A stretch of 13,657 nucleotides of DNA from JBGPYM01 sp041493205. GTDB taxonomy: Bacteria; Bacteroidota; Ignavibacteria; UBA10030; UBA6906. The notes under the pieces were generated by a model that did no database searches, was not told the origin of the DNA, and saw only the letters and a program-made list of their open reading frames with translations. The stretch spans positions 1 through 13,657 of the forward strand of contig JBGPYM010000062.1 in the NCBI GenBank assembly GCA_041493205.1. Direction: 5' to 3'. This document shows, piece after piece, positions 6,205-13,657 of the stretch. The position numbers and the translations under genes were made by a program. The first letter of the stretch is position 1, and each line of letters starts with the position of its first letter.

Positions 6205-8277
6205 TCAATGTGGCGGAAGCACCCTCTCCTCAAACGTCGGCTGTGCGCCCGCCATGGTCAGGAAAACATCCAGCGGAACGACTTCAAACTCGGGCCCCAG
6301 CTTGTCGAGGATTCCTTTGACCCGTTTCACGTCGCTGTATTCGCGCACGTGGACGAGAAGGAAGTAGGGCCGTTTCTGGTTGACCGCAGCGAGCTCCTGA
6401 AGATCCGCCACGGCCTCCGCCTCCGGGCGATGCGGGGAAAGGTAATAGTCGAACGAGACGAACGGCCGTCCGTTCCTGACGGTAAACGTGTACCCCGCGC
6501 CGTAGCCGTTCACGAACCCGAGCGCGTCGGGCATGCCGTCGAAATACATGTCGATGACTTTCTTCGGCAGATCCGTGTTCCCTTCGACTTCATCGCCTTC
6601 CGACCAGTCCATTGTCTCAAAGACGCGGAGGTCGAGCGTCTTCATCTGATCCCGCGCCATCGCAATGAGCTTTTCAAGGAGGGCGGGCGGGACCGCTTTG
6701 GGATAGAGATAGCCGGGGCCGGAGAGGCAGCCGATCAGATAGTCGTTCGGTGTCGCGGTCGAATAAAAATACTCCGCCATCCCGGGCGCCATCCAGGTGT
6801 AGTTCATGAGGCATTCCCAGGCGTACGGGATCTCACCGCGTCCCGGCTTGAGCCAGGCGCCCAGCCCCATCCCGTCGGTCTGCAGGCAGCTCACGTACAC
6901 CTTCTGCTGCGGGTGCAGTTTCTCCCCCGGCTTCACGTGGTGATTATTCCTGAAGACGAACCCCGGTGACACCGGGATCTGGGCGCTGAAGCTGAGATTG
7001 GGGAGCGAGTTGAGTCCTTCGACGCGGTGCCCGTAGCGCGATGTCAGCGCCACGTGCTCCTCTTCGAGGTCCTTCTTGTACGAGTGCCACCCCATCACCA
7101 TCGACATCGGTTTCATTTCCGCCAGGAGTCGGTTGGCAAGCGCATATTCCGCCGTATCGGTGATGCGCGTGGACAGGTCGTTGAAGAAGACCTTCTGCCT
7201 GATCCCCCAGTCGGCGACAGCGGGCTTCATGACATTCCCGTGTTCTCCGCCGAGCCAGATGATGTAGTCCCTGCTGCAGCGTTCCCAGTAGTGATCATAC
7301 GCCCACTGGTAGATCTGCGCATCGTTCATGCCGGTGAACTTGCCGCGGAAATCCTCCACGGGCTTGAGGCCCGCCTGCTGGACGAGGGGGATTTCGGACG
7401 CGCTGACAACGACGGCATCCTCAAGGCCTGCAACGGTAAAGGCGACGATCAGAGACGTGCGGACCGACGTATCCCAGACGACATAACCCTTCGCAAAACG
7501 GGCGAGCGACCTGACGGCATCGGCGGCGGATTTCAGCTCCGTGAACGTGTAGAAGCGTTTGTTCCTGTAGAAGTCATAGACGGAGTTGACATACGTGAAC
7601 GGCCAGTCGTCGGGGTAGAGAAGGTACACGAGGGGCCCCGTCTTGTTGGCGAGCCCCTGGAGCGAAATCATCATCGCGTTGGACGGAAGCCCGCTCTGGA
7701 TGGTGAAATCATCGTTCAGGCGGATGACATACCCTGTGCGTGCGCCTTTGCGCTTGAGCGTATATGAAATCGCAGGACCTGTTTTCCTTGTTGAGCGTGA
7801 CACCTGATACGTGAGTATGTCGCCCTCGGGTGTGAGGCTGTACCGGTGTGTCATCACAACCGGGGCACTCCCCTGTGATCCCCGCAATGTCACCTGGTCG
7901 CGGAGAACGAGAGTTTTGCCGTTGTCCTCGAGAAGTGCCGACACCCGCCGCTTGTCCCCTTCGATCATCCGGAGCCCCATGTACACATTGAAAGGGTTGA
8001 CCCAGTGCCTGACGGAAACGACCGTTGCAGGACCTCCCGCCGTGACGGTGAACGAGTCGGTGACGACCTGCCGGGAACGCCAGGCCTGCACAACAGTCAC
8101 GGCATTCCCCGACGTCCGGATGGTGAGGGTGAGGTTCCTAAAATGGTCGATATCGGCACTGAGGGCCGGCATCAGCTCCCACACGCCGTCAAGGGGAACA
8201 GGCGCCTGTGCGGCGCCGGGCGGTGCGGCCAAGAGCAGGACAATGAAAAAGAGGACAAGTGCGGCGATCGGTTTCAT
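6205..8277 (-). CDS. Secreted GxGYxYP-domain protein (putative glycoside hydrolase family)
   Basis: A 690-residue protein with a signal peptide (1-24, AAQ-A type), starting at an ATG with CCGGAGAA upstream. Residues of about 28-175 form a beta-rich N-terminal domain opening with LDGVWELMPALS, like the DGxWxLxxxxS modules of exported proteins. From about 185, IRLNDDF and MMISLQGLANKTGPLVYLLYPDDWPF match the start of the GxGYxYP family. The signature itself is GPGYLYP at 520-526. Nearby acidic and aromatic residues include WLGGEHGN (341-348), QTDGMGLGAW and MDWSEGDE. The family is annotated as putative glycoside hydrolase from fold and context, but its activity is not established to my knowledge. 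Placement 46 nt after the DsrE gene and downstream of a sugar ABC transporter and sugar kinase supports a carbohydrate role outside the cytoplasm. The exact substrate is unknown. Confidence 0.85.
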   Translation of the reverse strand: MKPIAALVLFFIVLLLAAPPGAAQAPVPLDGVWELMPALSADIDHFRNLTLTIRTSGNAVTVVQAWRSRQVVTDSFTVTAGGPATVVSVRHWVNPFNVYMGLRMIEGDKRRVSALLEDNGKTLVLRDQVTLRGSQGSAPVVMTHRYSLTPEGDILTYQVSRSTRKTGPAISYTLKRKGARTGYVIRLNDDFTIQSGLPSNAMMISLQGLANKTGPLVYLLYPDDWPFTYVNSVYDFYRNKRFYTFTELKSAADAVRSLARFAKGYVVWDTSVRTSLIVAFTVAGLEDAVVVSASEIPLVQQAGLKPVEDFRGKFTGMNDAQIYQWAYDHYWERCSRDYIIWLGGEHGNVMKPAVADWGIRQKVFFNDLSTRITDTAEYALANRLLAEMKPMSMVMGWHSYKKDLEEEHVALTSRYGHRVEGLNSLPNLSFSAQIPVSPGFVFRNNHHVKPGEKLHPQQKVYVSCLQTDGMGLGAWLKPGRGEIPYAWECLMNYTWMAPGMAEYFYSTATPNDYLIGCLSGPGYLYPKAVPPALLEKLIAMARDQMKTLDLRVFETMDWSEGDEVEGNTDLPKKVIDMYFDGMPDALGFVNGYGAGYTFTVRNGRPFVSFDYYLSPHRPEAEAVADLQELAAVNQKRPYFLLVHVREYSDVKRVKGILDKLGPEFEVVPLDVFLTMAGAQPTFEERVLPPH

Positions 8278-8323
8278 GAAGATTCTCCGGGGATAGGATG
8301 AAGAAATGCAGCATCTCCCCCGC

Positions 8324-8740
8324 TCAATGGACTACTTTGATATACCCCCACCCCTGATGCTGTTTTGAAACGATTTCGTAAATGCCGTCCGGTACGGTCT
8401 GGACGCCCTTCATAATCGCACTCTTATCGACCTTGTTATTGCGCAGAGCCACTTCGCACACCTTGAAGGAGACGTTCGGACGCTTCATCGCTTCCGTCAC
8501 ATCGGCGATGAACGTCGATTTTTCGGGCATGACCAGCTCGAACCCTTTGCCGTACATGACAACTTCCACTTCTGCATTCGGGCTTGCCGTTGTCACTTCC
8601 TTGACCCATCGCATCGCTGCTCTCTGGTCGAGGGTGTCCCGGCTGGTCAGGTCAAAGACCACCCTGTAGGGAGCATCCTGGGCCATGGCGGCCGTCATGC
8701 AGAGAGCGATGAAGCAGAGCACACACACGAGATGTTTCAT
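8324..8740 (-). CDS. Secreted DsrE-family protein
   Basis: A 138-residue protein with a clear signal peptide (1-20, cleavage after AMA) and a ribosome site AAGGAGGG. The mature part has the DsrE/DsrF-like alpha/beta pattern: YRVVFDLTSRD, an amphipathic helix with RWVKEVTTA, VEVVMYGKGFELV, a second helix region ending MKRPNVSFKVCEVALRNN, and VPDGIYEIVSKQHQGWGYIKV. Cys95 stands where the conserved cysteine of DsrE-like sulfur carriers lies. Cytoplasmic relatives relay sulfur; the exported branch, common next to periplasmic redox genes, has no firm function. It lies between the permease and GxGYxYP genes, 41 and 46 nt away, so it is probably co-transcribed. Its place in a sugar operon is unusual. 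Cys95 could serve in thiol or sulfide chemistry, or the protein may be a structural adaptor. Confidence 0.82.
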   Translation of the reverse strand: MKHLVCVLCFIALCMTAAMAQDAPYRVVFDLTSRDTLDQRAAMRWVKEVTTASPNAEVEVVMYGKGFELVMPEKSTFIADVTEAMKRPNVSFKVCEVALRNNKVDKSAIMKGVQTVPDGIYEIVSKQHQGWGYIKVVH

Positions 8741-8781
8741 GGCGTTCCCTCCTTGTTTGAATGAACGAACTGTTCGGTTGA

Positions 8782-9726
8782 TCAGCTTTTCCTGTGCCGG
8801 AGGCGGTCGAGCGCGACAGCAATCACAATGATGCCTCCGGTGACAATCTCCTGCACCCAGTTCGGCATGTCAAGTTTCGTACACCCGTTGGCGACAACAG
8901 TCATGATAAGGGCGCCCACGAGGCTTCCCGTCACCGACCCTTCCCCACCGTTGAGACTCGCGCCGCCAATGACAACCGCCGCAATCACGTCGAGTTCCAT
9001 TCCCGCGGCGGTGGTCGGGTCGCCGACGGTGAGATACGAAAACTGCAGAACCCCGGCAATCGCCGCGAACCCCGACCCCAGCAGGTATACGAGCAGCTTT
9101 GTCCGGTTCACCGGTACGCCACAGAGCCGCGCGGTCAGTTCATTGGATCCCACGGCGATCACATGGAGTCCGGGGCGGGTAGCGCGCAGGAATCCTGCCA
9201 CGCCGAGGGCGAGGACGCCCATGAGCCAGACACCCGGGGGGACAAGCGTCCACTGCTGTCCTTGCTGCGGTATATTCAGGAGACCGTTGAGCCAGGTTGC
9301 CGGCGCGACGATCACCTGTTCACTGGCAAGTCCCTTCGCGGCCCCGCGGAGCGCACCCCACATCCCCAGCGTGACGATGAACGGCATGAGCCGGAGGCGC
9401 GTGATGAGCGTTCCGATCAGGAGGCCGCAGCAGACTCCGGCTCCCACGCCTCCCGCAGCAGCCCAGAACGGAGTCAGGCCCGCATTCAGGAGGAGGGCTA
9501 TCACGACGGTGCTGAGGGCGATGACCGATCCGACGGAAAGGTCGATTCCTCCGCTGATGATGACCACCGTCATTCCGAGTGCGGCGGTGCCAACGACGGC
9601 GGTCTGTACCAGCATAAGCTGAAAATTTTCCACCGACGCGAATGTCGCGGGGCGGAGTGCGGAAAACAGAGCAGCCACGAGGACCAGCCCGACGACCGGG
9701 CCGAGCTTTCGGAATCGTCCGTTCAT
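8782..9726 (-). CDS. Sugar ABC transporter permease, RbsC type
   Basis: A 314-residue inner-membrane protein with about 8-10 hydrophobic segments, for example LGPVVGLVLVAALFSAL, VGTAALGMTVVIISGGIDLS, VIALSTVVIALLLNAGL and GVWLMGVLALGVAGFL. ISGGIDLSVGSV and the later GSNELTARLCGVPVNRTK-type EAA-like loop are hallmarks of the BPD_transp_2 family used by ribose, galactose, rhamnose and autoinducer-2 importers. I start it at 9726, where its ATG overlaps the ATPase stop as ATGA; the longer frame to 9807 would add 27 Arg/Gly/Ala-rich residues with no role. GGAGG lies 13 nt upstream, a little far, fitting translational coupling. Only one permease gene is present, so the channel is probably a homodimer, as with RbsC. 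By contrast the rhizobial RhaSTPQ rhamnose importer uses two permeases. Confidence 0.9.
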   Translation of the reverse strand: MNGRFRKLGPVVGLVLVAALFSALRPATFASVENFQLMLVQTAVVGTAALGMTVVIISGGIDLSVGSVIALSTVVIALLLNAGLTPFWAAAGGVGAGVCCGLLIGTLITRLRLMPFIVTLGMWGALRGAAKGLASEQVIVAPATWLNGLLNIPQQGQQWTLVPPGVWLMGVLALGVAGFLRATRPGLHVIAVGSNELTARLCGVPVNRTKLLVYLLGSGFAAIAGVLQFSYLTVGDPTTAAGMELDVIAAVVIGGASLNGGEGSVTGSLVGALIMTVVANGCTKLDMPNWVQEIVTGGIIVIAVALDRLRHRKS

Positions 9727-11240
9727 GCGCCGCCCAGCGCCTCCAGCATCAGCGAGTGCCCGGTGACTTCCGCCGCGGGGCGGGCATCGTTCAGCGTGCC
9801 CCGGCACATGACGGCCACCCGATCACACACGCCGAGCAGCTCCGGCAGGTAGCTGCTCACCATGATGATTCCCTTCCCCTGCGCGCTCAGCCTGTCGATC
9901 CAGCGGTAGATTTCCGCCTTTGCACCGATGTCAATCCCCCGCGTCGGTTCGTCGAGCAGGAGCACGTCCACATCCGCTTCCAGCAGGCGTGCAATGGCGA
10001 CCTTCTGCTGGTTGCCGCCGGAAAGATCCGCGACGCGCTGCCGGGGGCCTTCACATTTGATCCGCAATTCCTCGATCCAGTGTTGCGACCGGGCGCGCAG
10101 TCGCCGCGGGCTGACCAGTCCGCCCCGACCGAACCGTTCGAGCCGCGGGAGAGTGATGTTGTCCGCAAGCGACGAGGGGGCGGAAAGACCTTCAGAGTTT
10201 CTGTCTTCACTGACCATACCCACACCCTGCCGCCACCGTCGGGCTGGGGAGGCGGGGCCGACGTACGTGCCGACGCGGACCACCCCCTGCCGGACGGGAT
10301 CGAGTCCGAAAACGGCGCGGAGGAATTCGGTCCGTCCCGCACCCACAAGTCCCGCGATACCGATCACCTCGCCTCTCCGGAGCGTCACGGTTGCGTGGAT
10401 GGGTTTTGAGCGGCCTCCGAGATTTTCGACATGCAAGAGGATCTCCCCGGGAATGCGGGGGGAATGCGTATAGAGGTCCGATACCTCCCTGCCCACCATC
10501 ATGGAAACGACCGACGAGGACGGGGTCGCCGCGGTGAATCCTTCCCCGGCGTTTTTCCCGTCGCGGAGCACGACAAACCGGTCGGAGATTTCCTTCACCT
10601 CCTCGAGCTGGTGTGAGATGTAGATGATCGCGTGACCCTGTTCCCGGAGAGTGCGCACCAGGGAAAACAGCCGCGTGACGTCGTCGCGGGTCAGACTACT
10701 CGTCGGTTCGTCGAGCACGAGCAGCCGGCAGCCAACGGCAACTGCCCTGGCAATCTCCACAACCTGGCGGAGCGCAATCGGGAGGCGGTCGGCACGCAAC
10801 AGAGGATCGAGGTCCCCGTGGCCGAGCCGGGTGAGCGCCTCCCGGGCCCTCCGCATCATTTCCGGGTGCCGGATGAACGGTCCCCGCAGCGGTTCCATGC
10901 CGAGGAGGATGTTTTCCGCCACTGAAAGATGCAGGGCAAGGGAGAGTTCCTGGTAGATCATTGCCACGCCCCTGCTGCGCGCCTCGTGGGGATTGCGGGG
11001 GTGATAGGGCTGCCCGTCGAGGAACATCGCGCCGGCGTCGGGGGGAAAGACGCCGGAGAGTATCTTCATGAGCGTGCTCTTCCCTGCGCCGTTCTCCCCC
11101 ACGAGCGCAACCACTTCCCCTTTCCGAATGACAAGGGAGACGTCGTCGAGTGCGACGGTGGCTTCGAATTTCTTTCCGATGCCGCGCATCTCCAGGAACG
11201 GGTGCGGGGGATCCGGACTCCCCTGTTGATTGAATACCAT
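9723..11240 (-). CDS. Sugar ABC transporter ATPase, RbsA/MglA type (two domains)
   Basis: A 505-residue protein (from the ATG at 11240) with two fused nucleotide-binding domains. Domain 1 has Walker A GENGAGKST at 48-56 and Walker B LLVLDEPT at 173-180; its signature loop is degenerate (LPIALRQ). Domain 2 has an altered Walker A, AGLVGAGRTE, with Arg in place of Lys as in RbsA relatives, a proper signature LSGGNQQ at 406-412 and Walker B LLLDEPT at 427-433. It powers sugar import on the cytoplasmic face. The start is uncertain: ATG 11240 lies 16 nt after the stop of the binding-protein gene and lacks a good Shine-Dalgarno. A TTG at 11270 would overlap that gene, and the next ATG (11189) would cut into the first beta-strand. 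Coupled translation is likely. The 3' end overlaps the permease start by 4 nt. Confidence 0.92.
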   Translation of the reverse strand: MVFNQQGSPDPPHPFLEMRGIGKKFEATVALDDVSLVIRKGEVVALVGENGAGKSTLMKILSGVFPPDAGAMFLDGQPYHPRNPHEARSRGVAMIYQELSLALHLSVAENILLGMEPLRGPFIRHPEMMRRAREALTRLGHGDLDPLLRADRLPIALRQVVEIARAVAVGCRLLVLDEPTSSLTRDDVTRLFSLVRTLREQGHAIIYISHQLEEVKEISDRFVVLRDGKNAGEGFTAATPSSSVVSMMVGREVSDLYTHSPRIPGEILLHVENLGGRSKPIHATVTLRRGEVIGIAGLVGAGRTEFLRAVFGLDPVRQGVVRVGTYVGPASPARRWRQGVGMVSEDRNSEGLSAPSSLADNITLPRLERFGRGGLVSPRRLRARSQHWIEELRIKCEGPRQRVADLSGGNQQKVAIARLLEADVDVLLLDEPTRGIDIGAKAEIYRWIDRLSAQGKGIIMVSSYLPELLGVCDRVAVMCRGTLNDARPAAEVTGHSLMLEALGGA

Positions 11241-11256
11241 GGAGGGACGAGGTTCG

Positions 11257-12216
11257 TTAGGGCCGGCCAAGAAGAAGTTTCACGTCAGGATCATTGAGAT
11301 TCTCGCGGGTAATCAGCCGCACGCCGGTGTCCACGACGGGCTCCACCTTCCCGCCGCGGATGTGCGTCACGAGCGCCACGACCGCATCATGACCCATCCT
11401 GACCGGATTTTGGGCAACAAGCGCGTCGATCTCCCCCTTCTCAAGAGCCTCGACGAGCGGCGGAGAGGTATCGAAACCGACAAACCGCACTTTTCCGGCG
11501 AGGTTGGTCTGGCGCAGCGCGAGCAGCATGCCGAACGTGGATGATTCATTCGGACAGAAGATTCCGTCGGCCTCTTTCAGTTTGTCGATCATGTTCATGG
11601 CCGCGGTTTTTGCTTCTCCCGAGGTCGCGCCGGCAAAGCGGTTGTTGACCAGCAGGATGATCCCGGGGGTCTTTGCGATCGCCGACAGAAAGCCTTCTTC
11701 GCGTTCCATGGTGCTCGCGGAACCCACCTGATACCGCAGGAGGACCGCTTTCCCTTTTCCGCCGATCAGTGCGGAGAGCCGCTCCCCGCCGAGGGTCCCC
11801 CCTTTGCCGTTGTTCGTTGCGACGTAGCTGACATAGTCCTTTCCAGGGGTTCCCCGGAGCGCGCTGTCGAAAATGACAACCGGTATCTTCTTGTCTGCGG
11901 CGAGGCTGACCGGTCGGGCGAGCGCATCGAAATCGAGCGGGGCAAGAACGATCCCGGAGACGCCTTCATTGACCATTCGTTCAACGATCGCAATCTGCTG
12001 TGCGCGGTCGTTCTCTTTGAGGGGACCTTTCCAGACTATTGCGACACCCAGTTCCTTTCCCGCCGCCTGTGCCCCCGCTTCGATGGATTTCCAGAACACG
12101 TGGGTCGTCCCCTTGGGAATGACGGCGATCCGGATCGGCGGAGCGCCTGCGGGCTGGCCGAAGGAGCGGGGAGCCAGAAGCAGAAGGGTTGAAAGTGCAG
12201 CGAGAGAATATTTCAT
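11257..12216 (-). CDS. Periplasmic sugar-binding protein of the ABC importer
   Basis: A 319-residue protein with a signal peptide (1-20, SFG-Q) and GAGGTAA ahead of its ATG. The mature part is a type I periplasmic binding protein (Peripla_BP_4): IRIAVIPKGTTHVFWKSIEAG opens lobe 1, VSGIVLAPLDFDAL and KIPVVIFDSAL mark strands at the cleft, followed by YVATNNGKGGTLGGERL, and GIFCPNESSTFGM, VRFVGFDTSPPLVEALEKGEIDALVAQNPVRMGHDAV in lobe 2. Typical sugar contacts in this family include the aromatic near the FWKSIEAG helix, the Asp of FDS and the Asp of GFDTS; all are present. The gene starts 3 nt after the kinase stop, so its ribosome site lies inside the kinase coding end. Context points to a 6-deoxyhexose such as rhamnose, but specificity for another pentose or hexose cannot be excluded. 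Confidence 0.92.
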   Translation of the reverse strand: MKYSLAALSTLLLLAPRSFGQPAGAPPIRIAVIPKGTTHVFWKSIEAGAQAAGKELGVAIVWKGPLKENDRAQQIAIVERMVNEGVSGIVLAPLDFDALARPVSLAADKKIPVVIFDSALRGTPGKDYVSYVATNNGKGGTLGGERLSALIGGKGKAVLLRYQVGSASTMEREEGFLSAIAKTPGIILLVNNRFAGATSGEAKTAAMNMIDKLKEADGIFCPNESSTFGMLLALRQTNLAGKVRFVGFDTSPPLVEALEKGEIDALVAQNPVRMGHDAVVALVTHIRGGKVEPVVDTGVRLITRENLNDPDVKLLLGRP

Positions 12217-12219
12217 GGG

Positions 12220-13657
12220 TTACCTCGCAGTCTCGCGGAGAGACAAGAATTTCTTGTACATACGATCCCAGGCGCCAGCGTCGGCCGGGAGGAACCGTGT
12301 CAGCGGCACCGAGTCCCGGACAATGTTCCTGGCTGCCGCAAGGGAGGCCGTGTGTCCAAGGCCGATCGATTGAACGAGGATATTGCCGATGGCAGTACAC
12401 TCATCCGGCCCCGCGACGACCGTCCGTCCGGTCGCATTGGCCGTACACTGGTTCAGGAGCCCGTTCCTGCTCCCGCCGCCAACAATGTGGAGCGTGCGCA
12501 CCTGTGTGCCGGTGGCTTCCTCGAGCATCGCGATCGTATGCCGGTAGAGGAGCGCAAGGCTTTCCAGAATGCACCGCATTGTCTCCCCGGGGGTTGCCGG
12601 GGATCTCTGGCCGGTCTCCTGACAGTACTCCCGGATGCGGGCGGGCATGTCGCCCGGCTTGCCGAACCGGGGATCGGCCGGATCGATGAATGCCGTAAAG
12701 GGAGTGGCGCCGCCGGCCATGGAAGCAAGAGCGTCGTAGGAATACTCCGATCCCTCGCGCGCCCATGTGCGGCGGCATTCCTGCACGAGCCACAGGCCGA
12801 TAATATTCTTGAGAAAGCGGATTGTTCCCCCGTACCCCACTTCGTTGGTGAAACCGAACTTCCTGCTGGAGGCGGTGATGAGCGGCGCCTGACGTTCCAC
12901 GCCGAGCAGCGACCAGGTTCCGGAACTGAGGTATCCCCAGTCGTCGCCTTCCGCGGGGACGGCCGCAACGGCTGCGCCCGTGTCATGGGAGCAGCTCGCG
13001 ACGACAGAGATGCCGGGGAGGCCGACTTCCGCAGCGATCTCCGGGCGAAGGCACCCGAGCACTGTTCCGGAGGGGACCACCTGCGGGAAGATCCGCGGGG
13101 GGAGCTTGAATCTTTCGATGAGGGATGACGACCATTGCCGGTCACCCGGACGGAAAAGCTGTGTGGTGCTCGCAATGGATTCTTCCGCCCGCATGATTCC
13201 CGAAAACAGGAAATTGAAAAAATCACCCATGAGCAGAAAGTGCGTTGCCGCACCGAGCAATTCGGGACGGAGCCGGGAATCGGACAGGAGCTGATACAGA
13301 GTATTGAAGGACAAGAACTGGATGCCCGTTTCCGCGTAAATCTCGTCAGCGGGGACCACTTCAAATGCGCGTTCCATCAGCCCGTCGGTCCGGGCGTCAC
13401 GGTAGTGAAACGGCGCCGCAAGCACCGGTTCGTCGCCTCGCACGAGCACGTAGTCAACTCCCCATGAATCGCAGCTCAGACCGGCAATCGGAATGTTTCT
13501 TTTTGCCGCCTTTGCGAGGCCGGTTTTCAGCTCGTCGAAAATGCGCAGGACATCCCATCGGAGCGAGCCATTGACCGTAGTCGGTCCGTTCGGGAATCGA
13601 TGGATCTCTTCAACGGAGAGGCGGTTGTCCCGGAGAGTCCCGAGCATCAGGCGCCCG
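12220..13657 (-). CDS. rhaB: Rhamnulokinase-like FGGY carbohydrate kinase (5' end outside window)
   Basis: The window shows the last 478 codons. The frame is open to the right edge, and the residues before the first in-window methionine (GRL-MLGTL) match the family pattern D-x-GASSGR-x-MLG, so roughly a dozen N-terminal residues, including the first phosphate-binding motif, are missing. RhaB proteins are near 490 residues, so it is otherwise full length. Diagnostic stretches, counted from the methionine at 13647, are DSWGVDYVL (60-68), HYRDARTDGLMERAF (81-95), the YAETGIQFLSFNTLYQL region, the catalytic aspartate in SHDTGAA (Asp222), SSGTWSLLGVE (241-251) and GGGSRNGLLNQ in the ATP-binding lobe. 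The enzyme phosphorylates L-rhamnulose to L-rhamnulose-1-phosphate in the cytoplasm. The isomerase and aldolase genes needed for the pathway are not in the window and could lie to the right. The RhaB call over other FGGY kinases rests on these motifs. Confidence 0.85.
   Translation of the reverse strand, partial: GRLMLGTLRDNRLSVEEIHRFPNGPTTVNGSLRWDVLRIFDELKTGLAKAAKRNIPIAGLSCDSWGVDYVLVRGDEPVLAAPFHYRDARTDGLMERAFEVVPADEIYAETGIQFLSFNTLYQLLSDSRLRPELLGAATHFLLMGDFFNFLFSGIMRAEESIASTTQLFRPGDRQWSSSLIERFKLPPRIFPQVVPSGTVLGCLRPEIAAEVGLPGISVVASCSHDTGAAVAAVPAEGDDWGYLSSGTWSLLGVERQAPLITASSRKFGFTNEVGYGGTIRFLKNIIGLWLVQECRRTWAREGSEYSYDALASMAGGATPFTAFIDPADPRFGKPGDMPARIREYCQETGQRSPATPGETMRCILESLALLYRHTIAMLEEATGTQVRTLHIVGGGSRNGLLNQCTANATGRTVVAGPDECTAIGNILVQSIGLGHTASLAAARNIVRDSVPLTRFLPADAGAWDRMYKKFLSLRETAR

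Noticed and set aside
5977..6969. A 330-codon plus-strand open frame spanning the methyltransferase start and the GxGYxYP gene
   Set aside because: It crosses two well-supported minus-strand genes and their spacer, and shows no recognisable domain or ribosome site.
4229..8277. Near-identical starts MKPIA of the S9 and GxGYxYP proteins, as if from a shared cassette
   Set aside because: The similarity covers only about five codons at signal peptides and stops there; chance similarity is enough.
8794..9852. A 352-codon plus-strand open frame across the permease gene
   Set aside because: Its product is rich in His, Arg, Asp and Ser with no domain pattern. The opposite strand encodes an obvious RbsC-type permease; long shadow frames are expected in GC-rich genes.
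12453..13364. A second minus-strand frame (303 codons) within the kinase gene
   Set aside because: Ser/Arg/Pro-rich shadow of the kinase frame, which has full FGGY motifs.
1..13657. CRISPR array, tRNA, rRNA, integrase or transposase
   Set aside because: No regular spacer-repeat array, no structured RNA gene and no recombinase or transposase motif was found on either strand.

Overview
The window is GC-rich bacterial DNA with one tightly packed gene set. All genes but one lie on the minus strand, so transcription runs mainly from high to low coordinates. Most starts carry good Shine-Dalgarno sequences (AAGGAGG-like). Secreted S9 and M28 peptidases, periplasmic c-type cytochromes and a GxGYxYP carbohydrate protein suggest a Gram-negative heterotroph that degrades polymers. 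A Bacteroidota/FCB-type or similar lineage is plausible, but this is inference from gene content; no marker gene is present. I saw no rRNA, tRNA, CRISPR array, integrase or transposase.

Region A (about 6.2-13.66 kb, minus strand) is a sugar-uptake and catabolism operon that begins beyond the right edge. Its order is a rhamnulokinase-like FGGY kinase (5' end cut off), a periplasmic sugar-binding protein, a two-domain RbsA-type ATPase, one RbsC-type permease, a secreted DsrE-family protein and a secreted GxGYxYP protein (putative glycoside hydrolase family). The kinase and transporter genes are 3 nt apart, 16 nt apart or overlapping by ATGA. The last two follow after 41 and 46 nt. The simplest model is import of a 6-deoxyhexose such as L-rhamnose and its phosphorylation after the isomerase step, with the GxGYxYP protein acting on a sugar-containing substrate outside the cytoplasm.

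Region B (about 4.24-6.1 kb) holds a SAM-dependent methyltransferase (minus) and a conserved tubby/LURP-one-like protein of unknown function (plus). The two converge and overlap by 80 bp in their coding ends. Upstream of the plus-strand gene is the only long gene-poor stretch (4242-4719). It holds a very short signal-peptide ORF and two 46-bp direct repeats, each folding into a perfect 7-bp hairpin whose differences are compensatory.

Region C (1-4.24 kb, minus) is a second likely operon: an S9 prolyl-oligopeptidase-type lipoprotein, a triheme periplasmic cytochrome c, a membrane-anchored monoheme cytochrome c that resembles the third domain of its neighbour, and the N-terminal third or less of an M28-type metallopeptidase cut by the left edge. 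The cytochromes look like an electron-transfer pair; their link to the flanking peptidases is unclear.

No clearly new defence or mobile system is visible. The items most worth a second look are the covarying hairpin pair, the secreted DsrE protein inside a sugar operon, the paralogous cytochrome domains and the convergent gene overlap.
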